Shown: piece after piece, positions 24,266 to 32,340 of the stretch
How the letters are laid out: each line of letters begins with the position of its first letter
Numbering within the stretch: the stretch's first letter is position 1
Assembly: GCA_048265065.1 (NCBI GenBank)
Contig: JBLXCH010000027.1
Location: forward strand, 1 to 32,746
DNA length: 32,746 bases
Source of the DNA: Motiliproteus sp048265065
Lineage (GTDB): Bacteria; Pseudomonadota; Gammaproteobacteria; Pseudomonadales; Balneatricaceae
Direction of reading: 5' to 3'
Made by a program: the position numbers and the translations under genes
Notes under the pieces: model-generated
Told to the model about the DNA's origin: nothing
Database searches by the model: none
The model's input: only the letters and a program-made list of their open reading frames with translations

Positions 24266-24288
24266 AGGTGCTGCAAGGTCTAGCACCT
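24266..24288 (+). promoter_or_regulatory. Inverted repeat just upstream of the regulator's ribosome-binding site
   Basis: AGGTGCT (24266-24272) and AGCACCT (24282-24288) are perfect inverted arms around a nine-base loop, ending two bases before the AGGAG ribosome-binding site. It could be an mRNA leader hairpin or an operator for autoregulation. Confidence 0.4.
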
Positions 24289-24303
24289 GTAGGAGATAGC
24301 TTC

Positions 24304-25188
24304 GTGTCATTACACTCTCTGGAGAACGTTGCCACCTTTGAGCATTTTAACCTTGGGCTAGATGCACAGAGCTCGGTGCGATTGGTCAATCATCGTTTTG
24401 CCGAAGACACGGTGGTTGAGCATGTCTATACGCCAGGTCTTTATATCTCAATGCTAGGTAAGTGCCAATGTGAAACGCTTAACGAAGGCGTGGATAAGCG
24501 ACGTGATTACAACCATCAGTATGTAGTGGCGTTGGTTGATAAGTCGAGCACAAGCCAGATTCACTTTTCTCACGACAGCGTTTGGCAGACGTTTGCTATT
24601 ATGCTGCCACTTGATGCGCTTAATGAGAGCGCTATCCTTCCTGAGAAGTTAGCGAATGAATCTCGTGCGATTCCTAATATTCGTTTTGCCGAATTAGGCC
24701 CTGTGCCCGCTGATATTTTGCGTTGCTGCGAAGCGGTCTGGGATTGTGGGTTTGAAGGTTTTGAGCGTGAGCTATTTATTAAAGCGAAAGCGCAAGAAGT
24801 TTTAGCGTTGTTCTTGCATAAACGCCGTGAGCAGCGTCGGCTACCTGCTACGTCTCGACTGACTCAGTTGCGCAATGCACTTAGTCATATTCAAACCAAT
24901 TTGGCGCAAGACTGGTCATTATCTACCGTTGCTCATTTAGCGGGAAGTAATCGCACCTATGTGAAGCAAGACATTAAAGTGTTAATCGGTAGTAATTTTC
25001 GCGATTGGTTAAAAGATGTAAGGCTTGAGGCTGCTCGTGAACAGTTAGCGGGGCGCAAGCCCATAACTCAGATTGCTCATAATGTGGGTTTTAAAAGCCA
25101 AGCGCATTTTGCCACCTTATTTAAGAGTGAGATGGGTGTTACTCCTAGTGAGTATCGGCAGTCTGTGACAATGCAGCGTAGCGCCTAG
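24304..25188 (+). CDS. AraC-family regulator, PchR-like
   Basis: Probable activator of the adjacent siderophore uptake genes. The start is GTG at 24304, with AGGAG eight bases upstream, giving 294 aa. The N-terminal part (about 1-190) is a ligand-binding region resembling PchR-type regulators. The C-terminal part is the double helix-turn-helix of AraC proteins: LSTVAHLAGSNRTYVKQDIK, then ITQIAHNVGFKSQAHFATLFKSEMGVTPSEYR. In the PchR family the ligand is the Fe-siderophore itself, so its target genes are switched on when the siderophore is present. The neighbours (RhtX/FptX-like permease and TonB receptor) and the Fur box upstream fit that model. The ligand is unknown. Confidence 0.88.
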   Translation: MSLHSLENVATFEHFNLGLDAQSSVRLVNHRFAEDTVVEHVYTPGLYISMLGKCQCETLNEGVDKRRDYNHQYVVALVDKSSTSQIHFSHDSVWQTFAIMLPLDALNESAILPEKLANESRAIPNIRFAELGPVPADILRCCEAVWDCGFEGFERELFIKAKAQEVLALFLHKRREQRRLPATSRLTQLRNALSHIQTNLAQDWSLSTVAHLAGSNRTYVKQDIKVLIGSNFRDWLKDVRLEAAREQLAGRKPITQIAHNVGFKSQAHFATLFKSEMGVTPSEYRQSVTMQRSA

Positions 25189-25417
25189 CGATTGGCATCC
25201 AGCCAAAAGCCTTCAATACAGAATTATCTATTTCCGAAAGCATCATGTCCTTATTCGAAAGTTATTGTGCTCCGTCCTCGATAGACTTCAAGGCTCTCTA
25301 AGGCCGGATAGTAAATGGTTGCAGGCTGGTGTTTATCATCAACATTGCGCGTTCCTAAGGATTTATTCAGTTTGATCCAGCCCTTCTAAAAGTGAAGAGG
25401 TTGCGGGATAAGTAGTC
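25189..25417. other. Intergenic control region before the siderophore permease
   Basis: The 229 bases between regulator and permease contain no gene and no clear terminator. They hold a direct repeat with 21-base spacing (25232-25261), annotated separately, in the position expected for an AraC-type activator site. No convincing -35/-10 pair was found. Confidence 0.5.
25232..25261 (+). promoter_or_regulatory. Direct repeat, candidate binding site of the AraC-type regulator
   Basis: CGAAAG occurs at 25235-25240 and 25256-25261, within ten-base units TTTCCGAAAG and TATTCGAAAG that match at eight of ten positions. The spacing of 21 bases is two helical turns, as AraC-family proteins need for their paired DNA-binding units. 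It lies about 160-190 bases before the permease start. A related GGAAAGTT occurs once at 26741-26748 before the receptor gene. Confidence 0.4.
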
Positions 25418-26677
25418 ATGAAGTACAGCTTTAGCTTTGCGGGGCGATACCCATGGCCCATGTTGGCCAGCACCTATATCACGCAATACATTGGTGTGGC
25501 ATTTATTCTGTCTGCGGCCGTGGCTATTTTACGCCAGCAAGGTGTCGCTTTAGATAAATTGGCGTTATTAAACCTTGCGGTTTTGCCTTTGATGGGGAAG
25601 GTGTTTTACGCCCCTTTGATTGATAAATACCGTTTATCGTTGCAAGGCAAATACCGTAGTTGGTTGATCCTTGCTCAAGGCAGTATGGCAGTGTTGTTAG
25701 CCATTGCTGGTGCAATGGATTTTCAGCAGCAATTTACTTGGATTATCGTGACACTCGCGCTCTATGCCTTTTGCATGAGTGTTCAAGATGTCGCGGTGGA
25801 TGGTTTGTCTTGCAAATTATTCGACCCAGAAGCCCGCAAGCTAGCGAGTAGTATTCAGTTCTCAGGAAATTTACTAGGGAATATTATCGGCGGCGGCCTG
25901 ATTCTGATGTTTTATCCATGGTTAGAGTGGCATGGCTCATTGTGGTTATTAGCCGCGTTAACCAGTATCTCGTGGCTTCAGATGGTGTGGTTTACTGAGC
26001 CAGACGATGTAGTGGGTAACGCACCGGTCGGCCAAGAGCGGCAGCACCTGTTGCGTGATGTGAAAGACTTTATTACACAGCATAAATTCTGGCTGCTTAT
26101 CTTAGCGCTTTACCCTATTGGTTCTACCTGTGGCTTTGCGTTGCTTAACCCTTTGCTCGTTGATAGTGGCTGGGCGCTGAGTGAAGTTGGCTTTGCGGTG
26201 AAGATCTATGGCTCCGCTGTTGGCCTGTGTGCAGCCTTATTAGCAACGCCGTTGATTACTCGATTGGGTAGAGTTAACGCGTTGATTAGCGTTCTATTCT
26301 TACAGTTATTCGCGCTGCTGCTGATGGTGCCCCTAACGTTTGGTTTCACTGGAAAAACCATCGTCTATGCCGCAATAACCGTGCATTTTGTCAGTTTTCC
26401 GGCACTGCTGGTGGTTTCTTCAACGATGATCATGGATAAGGCGGCTCAGACCTTACATAAAGCCACGTTCTTTACTTTGCAATTCAGTTTTGCCTCTTTG
26501 CTCGGGTTTACTTATTCCGCTATTAGCATGGCGATAGCAAAGCATGTTGGTTACAGCGCCGTGGTTATTGCCGGTACTACGCTCAGTGTTGGTATTGCTT
26601 TATTCATCGGTTTTGCACTGAAGCGAGTGGTGTCTGCGGATGCTGATATCGGCCACCGTGTTGTGTCGGCAGCATAG
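25418..26677 (+). CDS. MFS siderophore permease, RhtX/FptX-like
   Basis: A 419-aa inner-membrane protein of the major facilitator superfamily with about 12 hydrophobic helices. Its early segments (ILRQQGVALDKLALLN, LMGKVFYAPLIDKYR, and VQDVAVDGLSCKLF with its helix-4 Asp residues) are of the AmpG/RhtX/FptX type. RhtX and FptX are single-protein carriers that bring Fe-rhizobactin or Fe-pyochelin across the inner membrane without an ABC system. The neighbouring PchR-like regulator and TonB receptor support this over AmpG, which carries muropeptides. Which siderophore it carries is not known. Confidence 0.85.
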   Translation: MKYSFSFAGRYPWPMLASTYITQYIGVAFILSAAVAILRQQGVALDKLALLNLAVLPLMGKVFYAPLIDKYRLSLQGKYRSWLILAQGSMAVLLAIAGAMDFQQQFTWIIVTLALYAFCMSVQDVAVDGLSCKLFDPEARKLASSIQFSGNLLGNIIGGGLILMFYPWLEWHGSLWLLAALTSISWLQMVWFTEPDDVVGNAPVGQERQHLLRDVKDFITQHKFWLLILALYPIGSTCGFALLNPLLVDSGWALSEVGFAVKIYGSAVGLCAALLATPLITRLGRVNALISVLFLQLFALLLMVPLTFGFTGKTIVYAAITVHFVSFPALLVVSSTMIMDKAAQTLHKATFFTLQFSFASLLGFTYSAISMAIAKHVGYSAVVIAGTTLSVGIALFIGFALKRVVSADADIGHRVVSAA

Positions 26678-26849
26678 GCTTTTAGGTACTCGCCACTGAG
26701 TAATACTCTTGATGTAAACGTAGCTGTTTCACCAAGTCATGGAAAGTTCAGTGGACTACCTGCTTTTAATTAAATAATGAAACAAGAATTATTAGTACTT
26801 TCAATCACTTTTTATTGGTTATCTCAAAAAATACAGGAAGCCCTAAATC

Positions 26850-28931
26850 ATGAGCCAAATGAGTAAAGTAAACACTCACACCGCGCAACATTTTCCGGCG
26901 CTATCTTTAATCGCAGTTTCCATTATTGCGATTAATAGCTTACTAATTTCCTCTGCGGTAGGTGCTGAAACTGTTGCGTTAGAGACTGTTGTGGTTACCG
27001 GTGAAAAAATTGATAAGGCGATTAAAGATACCACTACGGCGGTGACGGTTTTTTCTGAAGATGAGTTGCAGACGGGTGAATCAAAGCAGGTCAAAGACCT
27101 TGCGACAAAAGCACCTAATGTCATTTCTGATACGTTTGGCCATATTTCGATTCGGGGTGTTTCTGGCGGTGGTGCCGCAACCGGTGGTGTAGCGCTGATG
27201 ACTGGTGCGCGCGCACGCATTTCCACAGTGGTTGATGGCACAACGCAAGATTGGTCTGGTTATAACTTTGCACCGACGGATTTGTGGGATGTGGAGCAAG
27301 TCGAAGTTCTACGTGGTCCGCAATCAACGACCCAAGGGTCAAGTGCGATTGCGGGTGCTATTGTCGTTAATACCAATGACCCGACCTTTGAAAATGAAGC
27401 GGCTGTTCGAGCAGGCTTAGAGAGTTTCAAAAACGGCAACTTAAAGCACACCTTAGCGGTTATGTCGTCTGGTGCCTTCATTGAAGACGAATTGGCTTAT
27501 CGTATCGCGGTGGATCAAACCAAAGGCGATGGCTGGTTAGACTATGAAACGTCAGGCTATAGCGGTGATCTTCCAAATCTCAGTGAATCAGAAAGCCTTA
27601 ACGTGCGAGGCAAGCTGTTATGGGAGCCTGCGAATATCCCTGAGTTATCTGCCAAGCTCACAGTCAATTATCGAAAAAATGAAGGTGAGCATGCCAACTT
27701 CGCTAGTAACACGGACGAAGGCATTGCTTCTCAAACAATGACTATTGCTGATTCGGGCGGCGCGGTGTCTCGTGTACAGGACTCCAAAGAAAACAGCGTC
27801 GCTGCTGATATTGACTATGAATTCAGTGACGGCATTACTAACTCGTTCCATATCAGCCGAATTGATTCTGATATTTATGCCGACGGTTATGGCTTTGCCA
27901 GTGGGACTACAACCCATAGTTACGATATCGAGCAAACGACTACCTCCTTTGAAAATCGCGTTATTTTTAACAACAAAGATTCAAAGCTAACAGGTGTTGT
28001 TGGCTTGTTTGCGGCGAATAAAGACTCGGTAATTGATGCAACCCAAGGGGTGATTAATATCGATACGAGTTATACCACCAAAACGACAGCGCTATATGGC
28101 GAAGGCACTTACGCACTGTCCCCTGAAACGAAGTTAACCACAGGCTTGCGTATTGAGAATGAAAAAACCGATAAAACCGGTGCTTTTTTCTCTTCTACCG
28201 AAGTTGAGCAGCACACAGACTCGACTTATTACTTACCGAAAGTCGCGATTACTCATGACATAACCGGCGCTACAACTTTAGGGGCAGCTCTGCGTAAAGG
28301 CTATAGTCCTAGTGGAACCTATATTAATACCACCGGTGATGTTTTCGCTTTTGATAGTGAAGAGGTGTCCTCTTTCGAGTTGAGCAGCAAAAGCGATTTC
28401 GGGGGTGGCACGACTCTGAGTGCTAGCCTGTTTTATAACGACTATTCCGATTACCAGGCGTTGTCAGGTTTTAGTATCGTTAATGTCAATGCTGCCCACA
28501 CTTATGGTTTTGAGTTAGAAGCAACCACGTGGATTACCGATAACCTCGAACTGCAGGGCTCCATCGGCCTACTACGCAGCGAAATAGACGAGTACGACTC
28601 AAGCGTTTCGTTTGAAGGTAATGATTTGTCGGGAGCTCCAGAGACGAATGTGGGCTTAGGCTTCACTCAATATATTGGTGATAAGTGGTCGTTTGGTGCA
28701 GATGTTACTTACGTGGGTGAGTACTACTCTGATCTTGGTAACACCGATGACAATACAGCCGGCGATTACTTTGTGACTAACGCACGTTTCCAATACACCA
28801 CGGGTAATTTAACTATTGATGGCTTCATCAAAAATCTAACTGATGAGAACGTGCTGTACTATCGGGCAGATTCGCTAGCGGCCGTCGGTCAAGATCGTTC
28901 AATTGGAATTAGTGCGACCTATCGCATGTAA
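26850..28931 (+). CDS. TonB-dependent outer-membrane receptor (probable ferric siderophore)
   Basis: An outer-membrane active transporter powered by TonB-ExbBD. The 693-aa product has a signal peptide ending near residue 39 (SAVGA). The TonB box ETVVVTG is at 45-51. The plug domain (about 55-170) includes HISIRGVSGG, VEQVEVLRGPQSTTQGSSAIAGAIVVNT. A long barrel follows with alternating strands, ending GISATYRM. The final residue is Met rather than the usual aromatic, with Tyr two residues before. AGGAAG precedes the ATG. Between a siderophore permease and a siderophore reductase gene, a ferric-siderophore substrate is the best inference; which one cannot be read from sequence. Confidence 0.92.
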   Translation: MSQMSKVNTHTAQHFPALSLIAVSIIAINSLLISSAVGAETVALETVVVTGEKIDKAIKDTTTAVTVFSEDELQTGESKQVKDLATKAPNVISDTFGHISIRGVSGGGAATGGVALMTGARARISTVVDGTTQDWSGYNFAPTDLWDVEQVEVLRGPQSTTQGSSAIAGAIVVNTNDPTFENEAAVRAGLESFKNGNLKHTLAVMSSGAFIEDELAYRIAVDQTKGDGWLDYETSGYSGDLPNLSESESLNVRGKLLWEPANIPELSAKLTVNYRKNEGEHANFASNTDEGIASQTMTIADSGGAVSRVQDSKENSVAADIDYEFSDGITNSFHISRIDSDIYADGYGFASGTTTHSYDIEQTTTSFENRVIFNNKDSKLTGVVGLFAANKDSVIDATQGVINIDTSYTTKTTALYGEGTYALSPETKLTTGLRIENEKTDKTGAFFSSTEVEQHTDSTYYLPKVAITHDITGATTLGAALRKGYSPSGTYINTTGDVFAFDSEEVSSFELSSKSDFGGGTTLSASLFYNDYSDYQALSGFSIVNVNAAHTYGFELEATTWITDNLELQGSIGLLRSEIDEYDSSVSFEGNDLSGAPETNVGLGFTQYIGDKWSFGADVTYVGEYYSDLGNTDDNTAGDYFVTNARFQYTTGNLTIDGFIKNLTDENVLYYRADSLAAVGQDRSIGISATYRM

Positions 28932-28961
28932 GGTTTTTTAAGGATCTTTCTCTCATCATTC

Positions 28962-28994
28962 AAAATAGGGGCTAGTTGTGCCTCTATTTTCATT
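28962..28994 (+). terminator. Probable terminator after the TonB receptor gene
   Basis: An 11-pair stem (AAAATAGGGGC with GCCTCTATTTT, one G-U pair, seven-base loop) is followed by CATTTTC. The U-tract is interrupted, so termination may be partial, letting some transcripts continue into the reductase gene. Confidence 0.55.
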
Positions 28995-29021
28995 TTCACT
29001 TGCTAGCAAAAACAGAGACCT

Positions 29022-30185
29022 ATGAGCATCAAAACGCCCATTGAAGACGTTGATCAAAAAATCGACATTATTGATCATGTTAATCAAGACCATACGGAAG
29101 AGCTGTTAGCCATTGCACAAAGTTACCAATCTCAGTCTAAAAAAGGACTTCCATCGTTGTCACAGGGTGGAATCCGATCAGCAAAAATTCTGGATATTTT
29201 TCAAGAAGGTATGCAGATTGCTATTTGCTTTATCACTGATGGGCCTGCAGTAACTATTTTTGTTCCTTTTGAAATTGAAGGGGAGCTAGAAGATAAAATT
29301 CTCTATCAAGCTTATGCTGCGATTGTGCACCAGGGGCGTGATTTTAGTGGCGCAGGTAAGCGTTTTTTTGAAGTTGTCGATAAGCAAAAAATCACCCCAA
29401 ACATGATCCGTTTAACCGTAAAAAGTACGATCCCATTGCCGAAATATTATCCTGGTTATGCGTATGCCTTCTTACTAAAGACCATCAAGAAACGCCCGAG
29501 TGCAAACGCTAAAGGAGACCAGAAAACAAGTTGGAGTAAAAAGCTGTTTGATCGGGCTTTCATCTGGTTAATGAAGCATTTATCCAGCAAAAATCGCCAA
29601 AAGCTATTGCAGAGCGCGAATAAAGATGTCCGCCTTTATACCTTAAGAAAGTCTTGGAAAAGTAGCGATGACGTTGGTTTTCATGATCAAGGTTATATCG
29701 ATATTTTTACGCATGGGCAAACAGCCGGAAGCCAATGGGCTAATCAGTTAACGGTGGGTGATGTCATTATGAGTCGCTCTGAAGCCAAGGATAAGCACCC
29801 TCATCTTGTCAATGGGCAGGCGCTGTTAATCGCTGATGAAACCGCGTACCCCGCCTTGGCCGGTATTTTGGAACATTGGCAAAACCCATTGCCGCCTCAT
29901 ATTCTTGTGATTAGTGCGTCAGATAGTGAACAACGTTATTTCGAAGAGAGTAATTTGTTAGGTGCTGGCCACATGCATCGCATTGTGTGCGAACCAGAAA
30001 ACCAAGCCGCTGAAGTGCTTGCCATCGTCAAGCAGATAGAGAAGGTTGATGTCGTGTGGGCCGCGTTTGAGTCTGAGTCGGCAAAGGTAGTCAGGCACTA
30101 CTTGCGTAACGAGCGACAGGTTACGGGCAAGAACAACCATACTAAGGCGTACTGGAGTTTGAAGACGAAACGAGGTTCCGCATAG
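29022..30185 (+). CDS. Siderophore-interacting protein with N-terminal DUF2470-like domain
   Basis: Probable cytosolic flavin reductase that frees iron from an imported Fe-siderophore. The 387-aa product is longer than typical SIP/ViuB proteins (about 250-280). Residues 12-100 look like a DUF2470 domain, with the DHVNQDH motif at 18-24 as in HugZ/HutZ haem-utilisation proteins. Residues 113-387 are the SIP part: the FAD motif RLYTLR (204-209), the segment IFTHGQTAGSQWANQLTVGD that replaces the usual HG-x-x-GPASxWA, and ADETAYPALAGIL (271-283). A basic insert of about 45 residues (155-200) precedes the FAD motif. No membrane segment is clear. It completes the uptake route with the receptor and permease. 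The job of the DUF2470 part is unknown. Confidence 0.88.
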   Translation: MSIKTPIEDVDQKIDIIDHVNQDHTEELLAIAQSYQSQSKKGLPSLSQGGIRSAKILDIFQEGMQIAICFITDGPAVTIFVPFEIEGELEDKILYQAYAAIVHQGRDFSGAGKRFFEVVDKQKITPNMIRLTVKSTIPLPKYYPGYAYAFLLKTIKKRPSANAKGDQKTSWSKKLFDRAFIWLMKHLSSKNRQKLLQSANKDVRLYTLRKSWKSSDDVGFHDQGYIDIFTHGQTAGSQWANQLTVGDVIMSRSEAKDKHPHLVNGQALLIADETAYPALAGILEHWQNPLPPHILVISASDSEQRYFEESNLLGAGHMHRIVCEPENQAAEVLAIVKQIEKVDVVWAAFESESAKVVRHYLRNERQVTGKNNHTKAYWSLKTKRGSA

Positions 30186-30319
30186 TTATTCGTTCGTGTG
30201 CTTATTTGTCACTTAAACGCCATAAATGGCCCCCTCAATAGCAGCATGGCCGTTTTGCGGCTAGTATGAACATCTTCTTCAGAAGGATCTGACGTTGTGA
30301 AAAACTCAAGGAGAGAGTT

Positions 30320-30994
30320 ATGGCTATTTCTGATTGGCCGGAAGGTGAGCGTCCGCGGGAGAAATTATTGTCCCAAGGGGCGGCGGCGTTATCTGATGCG
30401 GAACTACTAGCGATATTTCTGCGCACAGGGGTGGCGGGTAAGTCTGCAGTGGATTTGTCTCGTGATCTTCTACATCGTTTCGAAGGTGTCCGTGCATTGT
30501 TGAATGCGGACGAAGTAACCTTTTGTCAGGCGCAAGGGTTGGGGCGAGCAAAATATGCGCTATTGCAAGCCGTCATAGAGCTCGCACGTCGGCACCTCGC
30601 GGAGTCCCTTAAACGTGATAGTGCGCTGACCTCCGTGGCTGAAACGCGAGCTTTTGTGAGTGCGCAGCTGCGAGATAGGCCGCGAGAAGTCTTTGCCGTG
30701 CTCTTCTTAGACAATCAACACCGTATGATCGCTTTTGAAGAAATGTTTCAAGGCACGATTGATAGCGCTAGTGTTTATCCGCGAGAAATTATTAAACGTG
30801 CGCTGAGCCTTAATGCTGCGGCTATTATTCTGGCGCACAATCATCCTTCCGGTGTGGCTGAACCAAGTCTGGCCGATCAACGTATTACTGAGCGGATTAA
30901 CGAAGCTTCACAGTTAGTATCGATCCGTTTGCTTGATCATTTTGTCGTAGGGGATGGTCCGCCGGTATCATTTGCCGAACGGGGGTGGCTATAA
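30320..30994 (+). CDS. radC: RadC family JAB1/MPN-domain protein
   Basis: The 224-aa product is the usual length. An N-terminal helix-hairpin-helix-like region (about 1-95, with LLSQGAAALSDAELLAIFLRTG) precedes a JAB1/MPN metalloprotease-like domain. That domain carries the zinc-site motif AHNHPSGVAEPSLAD (His-x-His...Asp) near residue 173. The early link to DNA repair has not held up in E. coli and its function is not settled. AAGGAGAG precedes the ATG. It is normally a divergent neighbour of coaBC in related bacteria, but here the siderophore genes lie between the two. Confidence 0.95.
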   Translation: MAISDWPEGERPREKLLSQGAAALSDAELLAIFLRTGVAGKSAVDLSRDLLHRFEGVRALLNADEVTFCQAQGLGRAKYALLQAVIELARRHLAESLKRDSALTSVAETRAFVSAQLRDRPREVFAVLFLDNQHRMIAFEEMFQGTIDSASVYPREIIKRALSLNAAAIILAHNHPSGVAEPSLADQRITERINEASQLVSIRLLDHFVVGDGPPVSFAERGWL

Positions 30995-31133
30995 CGCGTA
31001 ATCCGTAATCTTTGCGGGTTTAACTCGGTCTCAATACGCCAATCAATCTCGCTTTTATTCTTTAATCGTATAACTTCTAAACGTTGCGTCAGTGTTTGGG
31101 GTTACGGATATTAAGCTACCTAGGTTTATCGCT

Positions 31134-32078
31134 ATGGATAAAAATAATATCAATGACAGCTCAGAAGAGAATCGGGAAGAAGACCAACCGTTGGACGTCC
31201 AGACAGAACGGTCGGCCGAGAGAAGCCAAGAAGACCGTGATTTTGTCCCCGTTATTCTAAAAAGAAGTGATGAGTCTGTTCGCCATCCTGATGACATTCT
31301 CGAAAAGGCCATTAAAGAAGGGATGGAGCAGATACGGCGGCCTTTTGTTTCTTTGATTTTATCCTCGATCGCAGCAGGATTGATCCTAGGGTTTACAGCG
31401 ATGGCTGTGGCCGTGGTTGCTACATTTACTTCAACCTATGAGGATCCTCTGCTTCTACGAATTTCAATGGCTCTTGTTTATCCGCTAGGGTTTATTCTTT
31501 GTATCATGAGTGGCACTCAGTTGTTTACTGAGCATACCGCAACCGCTGTCTATCCGGTTCTTGAGCGCCGAGCGAAGCTCAAACAATTATTCCGACTTTG
31601 GCTGCTTGTGCTTATCGGGAATATTACGGGGGCCATTATTAGCGCGGGTCTTTTAACCATTGCGGATGATGTTATCCATGCAAAAGAGGGGTATATCATC
31701 ATTGGCCATCATCTTGTTGACTACAGCAGTACGTCAATTTTGGTCAGCTCAGTGCTTGCCGGCTGGTTGATGGCAATGGGTGGCTGGTTGATTCTAGGGA
31801 CATCAACCACAACCGGGCAAATGGCCTGCATCTATATTGTTACTTTTCTTATTGGTCTAGGCGGTTTGCATCACTCTATTGCCGGTTCGGTGGAAATGTT
31901 CACCGCGCTATTTATTAGTGATCTCTTTACTTTGGCGCAATCTGTCCAGTTTATTACAGTGGCTATTGCAGGCAATCTCATTGGTGGCAGTGTGTTTGTC
32001 GCAATCTTAAATTACGGCCATATTAGAAAAACTCAAGAAGTTGAGGCTAGCGAGAAATCCAACGCCACAGAAAAATAG
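31134..32078 (+). CDS. Formate/nitrite transporter family channel (YfdC-like)
   Basis: A 314-aa integral membrane protein of the FNT family, which forms pentameric channels for small monovalent acids. From the ATG at 31134 it has a hydrophilic, acidic N-terminal tail of about 70 residues ending in SVRHPDDILEKAIKEGMEQIRRP. Six hydrophobic helices follow, with FNT-type segments SGTQLFTEHTATAVYPVLERR, HHSIAGSVEMFTALF and GNLIGGSVFVAIL. The long charged tail and sequence style are like E. coli YfdC rather than FocA or NirC, and its cargo is unknown. A GTG at 31092 would add 14 residues. The ribosome-binding site is weak. Confidence 0.85.
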   Translation: MDKNNINDSSEENREEDQPLDVQTERSAERSQEDRDFVPVILKRSDESVRHPDDILEKAIKEGMEQIRRPFVSLILSSIAAGLILGFTAMAVAVVATFTSTYEDPLLLRISMALVYPLGFILCIMSGTQLFTEHTATAVYPVLERRAKLKQLFRLWLLVLIGNITGAIISAGLLTIADDVIHAKEGYIIIGHHLVDYSSTSILVSSVLAGWLMAMGGWLILGTSTTTGQMACIYIVTFLIGLGGLHHSIAGSVEMFTALFISDLFTLAQSVQFITVAIAGNLIGGSVFVAILNYGHIRKTQEVEASEKSNATEK

Positions 32079-32167
32079 CAGAGCAGCCCATTATACGCAT
32101 TACACTTTAGATCGTGGCGTCTACATGATGTGTTCTGTGAAAAGGTGATGGTTTTTTGCACAGGTAA

Positions 32168-32196
32168 TTGTCTTTCTCTTCGGCTTTCTGTATATT
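32168..32196 (+). promoter_or_regulatory. Promoter of rpmBG
   Basis: TTGTCT (32168-32173) and TATATT (32191-32196) are 17 bases apart. A GC-rich discriminator, GCGCACC, follows the -10. Such discriminators are typical of ribosomal-protein promoters under stringent (ppGpp) control. The start near 32203 leaves a leader of about 138 bases before rpmB. Confidence 0.6.
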
Positions 32197-32228
32197 GCGC
32201 ACCTCGCTGATTCGCGGTACGGGATTTT

Positions 32229-32247
32229 GTCTTCAATGGGTGAAGAC
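32229..32247 (+). promoter_or_regulatory. Hairpin in the rpmB leader
   Basis: GTCTTCA and TGAAGAC form a perfect seven-pair stem with loop ATGGG, inside the untranslated leader of rpmB. No T-run follows at once, so it is not a standard terminator. It may be a structural or autoregulatory element. Confidence 0.4.
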
Positions 32248-32340
32248 GCTCCGCCTGAGGTTTTCGTTGATAAATACACAGTTTCTGGGTGTTTTACATC
32301 GCAAAGCCGATAAACATGAATCAGATGAAAGGTGCAGAAT

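Larger units (their letters stand above)
23988..24303. other. Divergent control region between coaBC and the AraC-type regulator
   Basis: This 316-base gap contains no gene. It holds a strong Fur-box match (24198-24216) and an inverted repeat just before the regulator's ribosome-binding site (24266-24288), both annotated separately. The coaBC promoter should be in 23990-24180, but I could not pick a convincing one. Confidence 0.6.

Noticed and set aside
24268..24303. Longer N-terminus for the AraC-type regulator from GTG at 24268
   Set aside because: No ribosome-binding site there, it runs through the inverted repeat, and the GTG at 24304 has AGGAG at ideal spacing.
25418..26677. Calling the MFS gene ampG
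   Set aside because: Sequence style is shared with AmpG, but the regulator, receptor and reductase around it favour a siderophore permease of the RhtX/FptX type.
26771..26793. Second Fur box before the TonB receptor (AATAAT with ATTATT, nine bases apart)
   Set aside because: The middle does not follow the hexamer pattern of the Fur consensus; too weak to annotate.
29022..29330. Reading the N-terminal part as a separate HugZ haem oxygenase gene
   Set aside because: The frame is continuous into the SIP domain with no internal stop or ribosome-binding site, and the catalytic HugZ split-barrel is absent.
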